From a virus, in the IMG/VR virus record IMGVR_UViG_3300046459_000765, positions 1 through 45,051 of that record: a stretch of DNA of 45,051 nucleotides, one strand, 5' to 3'. Every line of letters begins with the position of its first letter. Within the stretch, counting starts at the first letter, position 1. The translations under genes were made by a program, and so were the position numbers. Shown here in pieces: positions 10,101 to 15,791 of the stretch. The notes below the pieces were generated by a model. It was not told the origin of the DNA, did no database searches, and saw only the letters and a program-made list of their open reading frames with translations.

Positions 10101-11448
10101 TCACGCCGAGAACGTGGACTCCATTCGCGTCTCCCTGCTCGATGAGAACGGAGAGGTCGCCGATTCCATCGGGGAACAGCTCCACGAGATGTCTGACCCG
10201 CGCAAGGTTGCGCGCGAGATGCTCGACCACTTGCGCCAGTTTCACACGCCCAAGGAAGAGACCGCTCCGAAGAAGGGTCCCTCAAATATCCAAATCGCGC
10301 GCAGCCGTGGGGGCTACCTGCCTGAGAACATCCCGCCGCAGGGCACCCCCGGCTTCAACGACTACGCCGAGAGTTTGGTGGCGAAAGCCAAGTCCTTCCC
10401 CGAGGTGCTCCCGCCCGAGCTGCGCCGGGACAAGGCCGGCAACGTCCGCGCCGCGTGGGACGGTGAGCCCCTGTTCGCCGCACAGGAATGGGACCTTTTC
10501 AACACGCCGCTCGCGAAGAAATCCGGGTCAGTGGATGCCTTCACGACGGACCTGTCGAAAAAGATGGAAGAGGAATACAACTCCATCAAGGACCGCCCCG
10601 AGCTGAAGGGCGCAGAGCAGTGGTATGAGCTGTGCCGAACCAAGCTGCGCGAGGTGCTGAAGACGCCCGAGGACATCAAACTTTTCGGCGAGCTGCTCGG
10701 GGCGACGTCCCCGCAGCAGAAGGTGGCCCCGAACTTTTCCGACGCGGTCGCCGCGTTCAATCAAATCAAGTCCGGCGCCTATGATGACATGGTCGCGAAG
10801 TATCGCGAGGGCAAAGCGAAGTTTGCCGCCAAGGACCCGGAAGCGATGGCGGACTTCCAAAAGGAAGCGAGTGCGTCAGCCGTGAAATCGGGACAGCTCA
10901 GCGACTTCCTGTATTGGTGGGCCGACAAGCACGACCTCGTGCCGAAAAAAGCGAACGGCGCGAAATACGGGATGAACTCGCGCGCGGTGATGAAGGTGCT
11001 GGACGGAACGTGGATGGAATCCGTTGAGGGTCCCAAGACGCCGTCGTTCACGGGCAACCTGATTGGTCTATGGTTCAAGGGAATCGTGGATAAGTGGGCG
11101 ATGCGGACGATGACACGCCTCAGCTCCGAGGGCCAGCCCTGGCGAATCATCCACCAAGCCGAGACGGGCATCTCGAACCCCGAATACTTCGCCGGCGAAA
11201 AGGCCTTCCAGGAAGCCGCGGACCGAATCGGCATCAAGCCCGACGCGCTCCAGGCAATCCTCTGGGTGAACGAGCAACGGCTCTGGGAGGAAAACGGCTG
11301 GGCACGCGCGGGTGCGCAGCACGGGGCCACCTACCAAGGGCTCTTGGAACACACGACGAAGACCCCCGAGGGCAAGCTGGAGTTCACGCCGCCCAAGCCC
11401 CCGAAAAAGGTCAAGTCCAAGGTTGCAAAAATCGTCGAGTCGCAGTAA
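4147..11448 (+). CDS. Giant polyvalent virion protein with metallopeptidase domain
   Basis: 2433 residues. The N-terminus has three DPFxGE repeats (D65, D74, D84). Ala/Gly-rich amphipathic or hydrophobic stretches follow (about 330-500) and could contact membranes. A zincin motif HEFSH lies at 632-636, with a possible third ligand E686 in SEFIAD. After a Pro/Ala linker (about 770-840) come several phage polyvalent-type modules. These include a DGKIYTGxxHGEA module present twice (about 1429-1500 and 1749-1830), a GFVRVR-type module (about 1890-2000) and a C-terminal domain with LLGATSPQQ (about 2170-2400). Short R-x-G-[YFV]-L-P motifs lie between modules. In known phages such proteins are packaged and ejected into the host. 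A role in DNA ejection and early takeover is inferred. Peptidase activity is predicted from motifs only. Confidence 0.85.
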   Translation: MPIVQDLQEGQAFQDIPLTPAEQPGALTPEALAAEHAKMRAAFAAKGIEPPPLAPGEKEAVKPADPFAGEKQVDPFHGEQQVHDPFAGERKADALDERTPQDLAADPNFKIHDFVSQNPDVFKDPKRYQKALDTYREQQAQGATLHKTVESVKKDTVPLLKDILKSIPARLENLGEIGGIGKLVNTITMTLRGEGGDPALRAQWENMSEDNKEAAIAEATAGTQTAVGSLQDMVRQGARKLVGPAFGVGGKKDWRTISDEELKNEFFKDLGWKQTVEELSRGEGVKNLVSEGVQLNPENIKLLSLTDPITLVGTGVGLKAVSTGGRILFTAANQAGADAALSYLGRAAGTAAAKTAQAVGQGIEATGQGIKNLLPSSAHGIGTGAFLHMFGVPTKALVAARLAAPVISKTGQLIREVGEAAGAAPKGQLSLGLESTTGAKVLNAAKTAAAFVKPPVVGALEGAATTAPLAFATDEPQGGLLGVGAVGGAVHGAVTGVKGAVAEAGAKRYFDPGQINWEKTSSPGYEGFPGLNAAHEAVSASTPENARNMVDSLRETLRPFGKKLFLVDDASYQKAIEQDTIRANGGQPLTPEQQAAVAQEARSRGVSKINVADDKGNVESVTLVKSSADAPHEFSHVLESVMAPEAREALHDAVREAYTPEELDALKAHYEQQFGRPFTPEEVRSEFIADNWANLLYNTPMESLGLPEAKTTFRQKFLDAAVSMGNALGLDMTAGRKTPGLNLKPSYSLRKALANATGEILAERDQRAAQQATAAPPVQPAEPAPAPAAPVEVPVKPAAEPTAQGELPLFEQPSAPAEATPPASPPAPAPAEATPPAAPSAKRAAVTNTGILTSWSKGKDNEAAVNTVAQAMDQGIGVKMEHAGAPKVTYEPTEPERAAEVEEGRGLPPEQREVHAGEKFLTRAEQTKTGEPQVIARSVDKVVSNIDRAVQWGKAAGETVPWETDANGALTAAGLNQLLADQRTYWDNQDRGFRGGGGKLVRPEGVNVSIPAEKGEGVPLGTEKEQWLNLLQGKDVGPPQTARVVKGQLPANIKAQEIRAAQGDVSERIAPGTNIPIYPEKATQGRGPVEIKETNPLRNRLRAAGMPVGDLHTVVERLNAADIVKAEPAPELQGKGGQTDIARAGYLPEKPVGETVKDVTDATPEQWQKFFGPQGSLTRSAYDLGLGLKDRADLDTLMAAQDAASKTAQATMAEVRAGNFDALDKASADATKAQFFREAIEAATDKGSASGTSGWRKSHPDAKPPFAEGAALAAGFLSEEPLTKAGFTKTEKGWEKEFPIRGGKVQVSLQESKSRRHRQPVLNGTVTLFSDESPEHYSSDSFAAYSKDIGDVVAKLDRTEAIVKAVSEVGQEPNFDSLSGLLSRERPGKRFVTDLEKPAAPEQDKNPMRQFLSPDEMPDEVDPIAQAAIRTKDGKIYTGSWHGEAMDKIAAERGITDADKVMGLYDSGELTDGFVTKKGTFYDRAGAADYATKIKQLKQPLVYDKSLESAEFAGKRAFLSETALEPIRSGEKDGETFNADGSVFVPPTDAKLDVVPLTSINLPADQFTAAGVAKALEPFKETLKNENIKAGVFRLATPDAEGKQQYSVDINALVDQEHRDNSIAFAKANGQEAVFDLAEQQSVATGGNGEAVLKSPAEVAKAAEALARGENPLTPGEADVRPIDDRWHVVWKPRAEGKTTLRQTVHAASAEEAQQKAGVPEGAHIISTEPVYAPGMRRAGFLPSSEPRAIKSAAVQDGDGKIFEGRFHGEAILRADDEGAAAIRGYSDPIWDVPYKTGFVTNEGEFLSRDESFQRAKELEQLPKDFQPLEPGELHTGDLREAGVLPPREPTFISKEDRGGYLPKKGRETEAEAKKRVEETDYSKYNTPAEQKAVDAKATGWVLPNGKYVPLDTNYHQTWLGENADKLNKQFGTELTKDATEDDRLAALNAGFVRVRNYGGKMVIEANIDKFDGARRKAINNLVDRHAENVDSIRVSLLDENGEVADSIGEQLHEMSDPRKVAREMLDHLRQFHTPKEETAPKKGPSNIQIARSRGGYLPENIPPQGTPGFNDYAESLVAKAKSFPEVLPPELRRDKAGNVRAAWDGEPLFAAQEWDLFNTPLAKKSGSVDAFTTDLSKKMEEEYNSIKDRPELKGAEQWYELCRTKLREVLKTPEDIKLFGELLGATSPQQKVAPNFSDAVAAFNQIKSGAYDDMVAKYREGKAKFAAKDPEAMADFQKEASASAVKSGQLSDFLYWWADKHDLVPKKANGAKYGMNSRAVMKVLDGTWMESVEGPKTPSFTGNLIGLWFKGIVDKWAMRTMTRLSSEGQPWRIIHQAETGISNPEYFAGEKAFQEAADRIGIKPDALQAILWVNEQRLWEENGWARAGAQHGATYQGLLEHTTKTPEGKLEFTPPKPPKKVKSKVAKIVESQ

Positions 11449-11460
11449 GCTGTAGGTGCC

Positions 11461-11619
11461 ATGAAAGAAATTTCCGTTGACGACTTTAACCTCACGCCCG
11501 ACGAGATGAAGCTCGTCGTGTCCATGTTCCAGCGCCTGATGGTCCCGGACCACGAGCCGGTGGACCGGACGCCCGACTCCGGGGTTGACAAATCGGAGAA
11601 ACCCCCCACTTCTACCTAA
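11461..11619 (+). CDS. Small hypothetical protein, 52 aa
   Basis: A 52-residue acidic protein in the gap after the giant gene. It starts MKEISVDDFNLTPDEM, has one short helix-forming stretch and a Pro/Ser/Thr tail. It fills the space between 11448 and the next start at 11623, runs in the same direction and follows an AGGTG sequence a few bases upstream of the ATG. It is supported by its position, not by similarity. Confidence 0.65.
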   Translation: MKEISVDDFNLTPDEMKLVVSMFQRLMVPDHEPVDRTPDSGVDKSEKPPTST

Positions 11620-11622
11620 GCC

Positions 11623-12270
11623 ATGCCCGTTTTACCGTCCGATGTCCAGCCCGTAGCCGACGCCGCCGCGCCGGCGCCCGTCGCCCCAGACGCCGCCCCC
11701 GCCCCGGCGGGCGCGCAGGAAGACCTGCCCGCCGAGTCTTCGCTGCCCGAGGAGGTCCTGAAGATTCCCGCCATGGCCGCGCTTTTGAATGGGTCGCCCC
11801 CGGCCACTTACGCGCCGCTCAAGTCGAAAATCCCTGAAATCAAGACACTTACCAAGCATGCCGAGGACCTGAAGAAGGCCGGCTTCGCCGCGTTCGAGTC
11901 CGAATCGCTGCCCGGTAACTTCGTGCTTTTCAATGGGTTAATCGTTAAGCCGGACGAGGTTATGCAGGCCGACAAGGCCGGCCAGCTCGATTCCGTGGCC
12001 GTCCCGTTCGACCAGCTGACCAAGAGTTTCGAGAGCGCCCGCAAGGACGCCGTTCCCGCGGAAGCCGCCGGGGAGGGGGCGCCCGCAGCCCCAGCGCCCG
12101 GTGGCGAGGTCGCCAGCGCTCCGGTGCCTATCGGTGCCCCGGCGCCGGCCGGTGCCCAGAAACGCCTCCTGAGCGCCCGGGTAGCAAATTTGATGCCGGG
12201 AAGCCCGACGTCGGGTGCTATGCCCGGCCGGGGACGCGTTCTGAACGCGATTAGCAAGTCGGTGGTGTAA
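11623..12270 (+). CDS. Hypothetical protein, last virion-module gene
   Basis: 215 residues. A Pro/Ala-rich leader (1-40) precedes a compact central part (about 45-135, including LPEEVLKIPAMAALL and LPGNFVLFNGLIVKPDEV). A second Pro/Ala-rich linker and a basic C-terminus (RVANLMPGSPTSG, GRGRVLNAISKS) follow. No family is recognised. The composition resembles the linkers of the preceding virion proteins, so it is probably part of the same late operon. It overlaps the convergent glycosyltransferase gene by 20 bases, so there is no room for a terminator after it. Confidence 0.75.
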   Translation: MPVLPSDVQPVADAAAPAPVAPDAAPAPAGAQEDLPAESSLPEEVLKIPAMAALLNGSPPATYAPLKSKIPEIKTLTKHAEDLKKAGFAAFESESLPGNFVLFNGLIVKPDEVMQADKAGQLDSVAVPFDQLTKSFESARKDAVPAEAAGEGAPAAPAPGGEVASAPVPIGAPAPAGAQKRLLSARVANLMPGSPTSGAMPGRGRVLNAISKSVV

Positions 12271-13390
12271 CCATCTCCCAGCCGCGTTCCCAGAGGAGGG
12301 ACAGCCGGTCAAAATACCGTTGGTATTCGTGCCGGATGACGTGCATGGAGTATTTCCGGACCGCTCGGCAGCGCACATTCCAGCGGTCCAGTTCATCCAC
12401 CCGCCGGCAAGCCTCTACGAAGTCTCCCAAGTAATGGCATCGGAAGCCGGTCACCCCGTGCTCCACGGTTTCCACATAGCCGCCCCAGTCGGTTGAGATG
12501 ACCGGAGTGCCGCACAGCTGGGCTTCCACGGCCGCGCAACCGAACGGCTCCCAGTAAAGTGACGGGCAAAAGACCGCCCGGGCGCGGGACATAAGCTCGT
12601 TCCGGGTCTTCCAATCCGGTGCTCCCAGGTATTCGTGACCCCCGACAATGCTCCGCAGGTCGCCGCCATGGCCGATGATTTTCAGCTTTACCCCGGCGGC
12701 GGTCGCCGCGTCACACGCCACTCGGACCCCCTTTTCGAAGGTCAGGCGCCCGACATACAGAAAGTAGTCCTCCGGCTCGTTGAACGGGAACTGGTCGGGG
12801 TCGAAAAACGTAGGGATGACCGTGTCGAAGAAACGCCCGGTCGGCACGCGCTGAGCGCCCATGCAGAAGTGCCGCCATGCGTGGCTCTCGAATACCCGGA
12901 ACGGGGCGAAGTTGCCCTCGTAACCGATGGAGTATTCCACGCCCATCAGGTCGGGGTGTGCATCAAAGACCGGCTTTTGCGAGTAACCTCCGATTGTCAT
13001 CAGGAAGTCCCGCTTCTGCTTGCGCTTCGTGATTTCTGAAATCATCCAAGGATTGGATTGCTGGTAGAGCGCCGTCTTCCCATCCACTGGCGCGGCCTGA
13101 TAGGGTCGGCCAGCCAGCAGCCGGCGGCGGTCGGCGTCGGACATGATGTTGATGAACTCCGTGCAGGGCGCCGTGCTGCCCTCGGCCCCATAGAGGAAGA
13201 CCGTGTGCCCAAGGTCTCGCATCATCCGACAGAAGCGATGGCCGGCCACGGCGAACCCGTCGAGCGAAAAGTCTTCGCTGACGGGCGCGTTAGGAAGACC
13301 CAGCAGGTGGAGTCTTAGCTTCGACGACGAGGAGCCAGTTTTTACAGACGCAGTCACAGGGTAATAGGATTCCGCCCAGGGCGGGGTCAC
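12251..13390 (-). CDS. GT4-like glycosyltransferase
   Basis: 379 residues with the layout of a GT-B fold retaining enzyme. A Rossmann-like N-half contains GHTVFLYGAE (61-70). The donor domain starts at YFLYVGRLTFEKG (209-221). The signature EPFGCAAVEAQLCGTPVIS (281-299) has the two glutamates of the E-x7-E motif. Such enzymes move a sugar from a nucleotide-sugar to an acceptor. Phage examples act on DNA, virion protein or host surface glycans, and the acceptor is not predictable here. ATG13390 overlaps the preceding gene by 101 bases; a GTG at 13357 would shorten the overlap. The conserved part begins only near residue 25. Confidence 0.85.
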   Translation of the reverse strand: MTPPWAESYYPVTASVKTGSSSSKLRLHLLGLPNAPVSEDFSLDGFAVAGHRFCRMMRDLGHTVFLYGAEGSTAPCTEFINIMSDADRRRLLAGRPYQAAPVDGKTALYQQSNPWMISEITKRKQKRDFLMTIGGYSQKPVFDAHPDLMGVEYSIGYEGNFAPFRVFESHAWRHFCMGAQRVPTGRFFDTVIPTFFDPDQFPFNEPEDYFLYVGRLTFEKGVRVACDAATAAGVKLKIIGHGGDLRSIVGGHEYLGAPDWKTRNELMSRARAVFCPSLYWEPFGCAAVEAQLCGTPVISTDWGGYVETVEHGVTGFRCHYLGDFVEACRRVDELDRWNVRCRAVRKYSMHVIRHEYQRYFDRLSLLWERGWEMVTPPTC

Positions 13391-13502
13391 AGGTGGCGAC
13401 AGGCGAGCAGCCCTCGCGTTTCAACAGGTGGGTGGCTTCGCGACGGTGCGTGCGGCACCACCACGTCCAGCCGGTCGTGTTTTTCTCGTAGGTCGGGTTC
13501 AT
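13290..13502 (-). CDS. Small Cys-rich phage protein (CDPxLGGI type)
   Basis: 70 residues. The ATG forms an ATGA overlap with the gene before it. The protein has WWCRTHRREATHLL, then CDPALGGILLPCDCVC. A Cys/His-rich start plus C-D-P-x-x-G-G-I-x-x-P-C resembles small proteins I have seen in other phages, and the cysteines could bind zinc. The function is unknown. The 3' 101 bases are shared with the start of the glycosyltransferase reading frame. Confidence 0.7.
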   Translation of the reverse strand: MNPTYEKNTTGWTWWCRTHRREATHLLKREGCSPVATCDPALGGILLPCDCVCKNWLLVVEAKTPPAGSS

Positions 13503-13633
13503 AGCGGACGCAGCCATAGCGAGATGAAAAGTCTCCAGACCTGGAACGACCAACGGCGGCGAGCCGGGCAAAACTCCAGGCGGAACCAGCGGGTGCCGCT
13601 GTAGTATTTGTGCCAGGACCAGAAAAGTTTCAT
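13499..13633 (-). CDS. Small aromatic/basic protein, 44 aa
   Basis: A 44-residue frame that begins MKLFWSWHKYYSG and ends SLWLRPL, rich in Trp, Phe and Arg. It has no family match. It is held in place by ATGA overlaps at both ends (with the genes at 13630-13842 and 13290-13502), which is the main evidence that it is translated. Confidence 0.6.
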   Translation of the reverse strand: MKLFWSWHKYYSGTRWFRLEFCPARRRWSFQVWRLFISLWLRPL

Positions 13634-13842
13634 TGGCGTTTTCGCTTGGCTTCCAGCTTTTCCAGCCGCTCGCGATGGCGATTCGACTCGGCCCATAAAG
13701 CGGTAAGCCGTCCGGAAGTATAGTCATAGGTCGGGTAGTCCCACGACTGGCGCGTGAGCCGGTCGATTTGCCGCTGCAAGCGCGCGTTCTGAACGACCTG
13801 AACTATCGCGACGGCCATGATGGCGGCAGCTAAAATTAACAT
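13630..13842 (-). CDS. Membrane-anchored coiled-coil protein (Rz-like topology)
   Basis: 70 residues. An N-terminal membrane helix (LILAAAIMAVAIVQVV, residues 2-17) is followed by a heptad-like coiled coil (ARLQRQIDRL) and a very basic, helical C-terminus. This is the topology of inner-membrane spanins (Rz) and of other small phage membrane proteins. No endolysin or holin was found next to it, so a lysis role is only a possibility. Its start overlaps the upstream stop by 7 bases, and its stop forms ATGA with the next gene. Confidence 0.7.
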   Translation of the reverse strand: MLILAAAIMAVAIVQVVQNARLQRQIDRLTRQSWDYPTYDYTSGRLTALWAESNRHRERLEKLEAKRKRQ

Positions 13843-14177
13843 GTGCCCTCCCGCTTCTCCTCGCCGGCCTTCTCGGGGAACCTACCGCTCGTGAGGATGT
13901 CCAGGAACGGGGAATTCTTCGTCAGGGTATGAGAGATTTCCCCAAGCAGTTTTTCCTCCGCGGGCGTGGGCACCGGTCGCGGCCGGCCGTCATCGAACGG
14001 CTTGTCGCCGTAGATTTCCACGTAAGGCCAGCCTTCAGGATTTGCGTGGACGATTACGCGGTCCACCGCGTAGCGCTCGTCGGCGTTGAAGCTGACGGGC
14101 AGGTCGCCCCCGCCGCGGCGCTGGAAGTCCAGCAGGATGTCGATGAACTGGTCGAGGGTGAGTGGGGGATATTTCAT
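13836..14177 (-). CDS. Hypothetical protein, 113 aa
   Basis: A soluble protein with no recognised domain. The N-half has a pattern seen in phage accessory proteins (LTLDQFIDILLDFQRRGGGD, then PVSFN). A strand-turn-strand segment (VIVHANPEGWPYVEIYGD) and a charged tail follow. It is joined by ATGA overlap to the upstream gene. Confidence 0.75.
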   Translation of the reverse strand: MKYPPLTLDQFIDILLDFQRRGGGDLPVSFNADERYAVDRVIVHANPEGWPYVEIYGDKPFDDGRPRPVPTPAEEKLLGEISHTLTKNSPFLDILTSGRFPEKAGEEKREGTC

Positions 14178-14425
14178 GGGTAAAGGGGGTAAAGGGCTTG
14201 GTAAACTTCGTCGCGCTCGTCCTCGGTGAGGGTGAGGAGAAACTCCGCCAACGCCACGCCCTCCGGGTCGCCCTGCTCCTTGGCGTAGTTTTTACACCAC
14301 AAGACGTGGCCCGTCTCCAGGTTCCCATCATCCAGGACGATGTGCAGCGAACCGCCGGCACCGTTGTCCGGCAGCTTGTAGTAGGCGCGGGACATTTTGA
14401 TTGCTTTTTCGACTTTGGGATTCAT
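14174..14425 (-). CDS. Hypothetical protein, 83 aa
   Basis: Start chosen at ATG14425 (MNPKVEKAIKM) because it forms ATGA with the upstream stop; an ATG 18 bases further up would extend into that gene. The central segment GGSLHIVLDDGNLETGHVLWC followed by a short acidic helix (PEGVALAEFLLTL) is a combination that looks familiar from other phages, but its function is not known to me. Confidence 0.75.
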   Translation of the reverse strand: MNPKVEKAIKMSRAYYKLPDNGAGGSLHIVLDDGNLETGHVLWCKNYAKEQGDPEGVALAEFLLTLTEDERDEVYQALYPLYP

Positions 14426-14667
14426 CGGTAGTCCTGACAGCATTGGGATTGGAAAACGTCGAGCAGCTGCTCGTTCGTTAGGGGAATGAGATAGTGCTCG
14501 ATGGAGATTTTGCCCTCGCGCAACAGGCCCAACCGGCGTGTCCCGAATTGCGCCTCGGCGAGAGTGTGCGCATCATAGGCCACCTCGTCCAGCGGACGAT
14601 GCTTGCGCGTGTAGCGGGCCACTACCGCGTCGAAAACTACTTGTCGCATGTCGGGGGAGTTATTCAT
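14422..14667 (-). CDS. Hypothetical protein, 81 aa
   Basis: 81 residues starting MNNSPDMRQVVFDAVV. It is helical with basic patches and contains no metal-binding or catalytic motif. The start overlaps the upstream stop by 8 bases and the stop forms ATGA with the next gene. Function unknown. Confidence 0.7.
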   Translation of the reverse strand: MNNSPDMRQVVFDAVVARYTRKHRPLDEVAYDAHTLAEAQFGTRRLGLLREGKISIEHYLIPLTNEQLLDVFQSQCCQDYR

Positions 14668-14851
14668 GGAGCCGGAGGGTGTCCACCAAATTCGTGAAGC
14701 GGACATCACGTTTTGCCGGCGTGAGGGACGCCCAATAAGTGGCGAAGGCGCGGTCTTCCGAAAACATCTCAAGCACCTGAAAAGCCTTTTCTACAACGCC
14801 CAAAAGGGTGGCACCTTCATCGCGTAGCTCGGACACGTTTTTATATCTCAT
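14660..14851 (-). CDS. Hypothetical protein, 63 aa
   Basis: A small helical protein (MRYKNVSELRDEGATLLGVV) with no recognised motif. It is translationally coupled on both sides: ATGA with the secreted protein gene upstream and an 8-base overlap downstream. Confidence 0.65.
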   Translation of the reverse strand: MRYKNVSELRDEGATLLGVVEKAFQVLEMFSEDRAFATYWASLTPAKRDVRFTNLVDTLRLHE

Positions 14852-15261
14852 CGGAACAGCTCCTCCAGCTTGCGCGGCTCGACCCGCTTCATTTGTTCAT
14901 CGGTCATGTGAAAAAACGTGTCGTGGGTCCCGTCAATGTGGCGCACGCAGCCGAGGTCCGTCGTGCCGGCGACCGGCCGCGCGCCCATGCGGGCATTATC
15001 CATGTAGTAGAACTTGCCGTCCTGCTTGAAAAGCACCGCAGCGTGGAACCCGGTGCCGACGCCGAAACGCGACCAGAAAAAGGTAATGCGCACGGCGGGG
15101 ATTCCCTTCGCCTTCAGCATCGCGACAGCCGATTTGCTGAAGGGGTTGCAATGGTTCTCCACCATGTAGTCGGGCAGCACGCGGAAGTCGGGTAAGGGCG
15201 CGCTGAGGGCAGTCCAGGCGAGGGCGACGCAGGCGAGCCAGATGAGGATGAGGTGCTTCAT
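14848..15261 (-). CDS. Secreted transglutaminase/papain-like protein
   Basis: 137 residues with a clear signal peptide (hydrophobic 4-19, probable cleavage after ALSA). The mature part has a possible Cys-His-Asp triad in the order used by transglutaminase-like and papain-like folds: C38 in ENHCNPFSK, H73 in GFHAAVLF, D88 in FYYMDNA. It would act outside the cytoplasm, perhaps on the cell envelope during lysis or against a competitor; both are inference. A GGGGCC/GGCCCC hairpin lies 9-26 bases before the ATG. No sequence match to a named lysin is evident. Confidence 0.75.
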   Translation of the reverse strand: MKHLILIWLACVALAWTALSAPLPDFRVLPDYMVENHCNPFSKSAVAMLKAKGIPAVRITFFWSRFGVGTGFHAAVLFKQDGKFYYMDNARMGARPVAGTTDLGCVRHIDGTHDTFFHMTDEQMKRVEPRKLEELFR

Positions 15262-15269
15262 AAATCTCG

Positions 15270-15287
15270 GGGGCCGTCCGTGGCCCC
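15270..15287 (-). other. Short GC hairpin before the secreted protein gene
   Basis: Perfect 6-bp stem GGGGCC with a 6-base loop and GGCCCC, in the 36-base gap between the genes at 15298-15753 and 14848-15261. No T-run follows on the minus strand, so it is not a canonical terminator. It may slow transcription or shield a 3' end. Confidence 0.4.
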
Positions 15288-15297
15288 AAGGTGAAGG

Positions 15298-15753
15298 TTA
15301 GTTGCTGTGACCGGGGTTGTTCACGAGCCCGGGAGGCCCGCCAGCCGAGCCACCGGCTCCGCCGTTGCCGCCCGTAGCATTGCCACCCGTGGCGTTGCCG
15401 CCGGCAGCCGTTGCGCCGCTGGTCGAGGTAGCCGCCGCGTTGCCGCTGCCGCTCTGGGTCACGCGCGTGGAGTCCGGCTTGAGCAGATACGCACCGGCCG
15501 CGATGGACGCCGGCTGGGCGACGCTCTGCAACACGCCAGGACCGCCCGCGTGATTGATGACGCCTTCGATGGTGCCGGGCTTGGCGGGGTCATACGCGAT
15601 GACCGTCGTCGTGCTCGGACAGAAGATGCCCACCGTTTTCACGCGGACCAGCTTCAAGCCGTTCACTTCGCCGATGATTTTCGTGCCCGCCGTGGCCGAG
15701 GGGATAACCGCTGCAAGTCCGAGCAGCGCCAGTAGTGCGATGATGTGTCTCAT
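15298..15753 (-). CDS. Secreted Gly-rich protein
   Basis: 151 residues. Signal peptide (hydrophobic 4-19, likely cleavage after ATAG), then a short beta-rich part (about 24-75, with two VK-type strands and a Cys at about 45). The last ~45 residues consist of Gly/Ala/Asn/Thr repeats with GGNATGG twice. Its function is unknown. Secreted Gly-rich proteins are rare in phages and could be envelope-associated. A sigma-70-like promoter ends 8 bases before the ATG, so its message should be leaderless. Confidence 0.75.
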   Translation of the reverse strand: MRHIIALLALLGLAAVIPSATAGTKIIGEVNGLKLVRVKTVGIFCPSTTTVIAYDPAKPGTIEGVINHAGGPGVLQSVAQPASIAAGAYLLKPDSTRVTQSGSGNAAATSTSGATAAGGNATGGNATGGNGGAGGSAGGPPGLVNNPGHSN

Positions 15754-15761
15754 GTGTCTGT

Positions 15762-15790
15762 AGGTTACAACAGGGGGTTCGTCCTGTCAA
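15762..15790 (-). promoter_or_regulatory. TTGACA-N17-TAACCT promoter
   Basis: On the minus strand: TTGACA (15790-15785), 17 bases, TAACCT (15767-15762), then 8 bases to ATG15753. The expected transcription start falls at or next to the start codon. It drives the secreted gene cluster down to 12251. Confidence 0.65.
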
Positions 15791-15791
15791 A

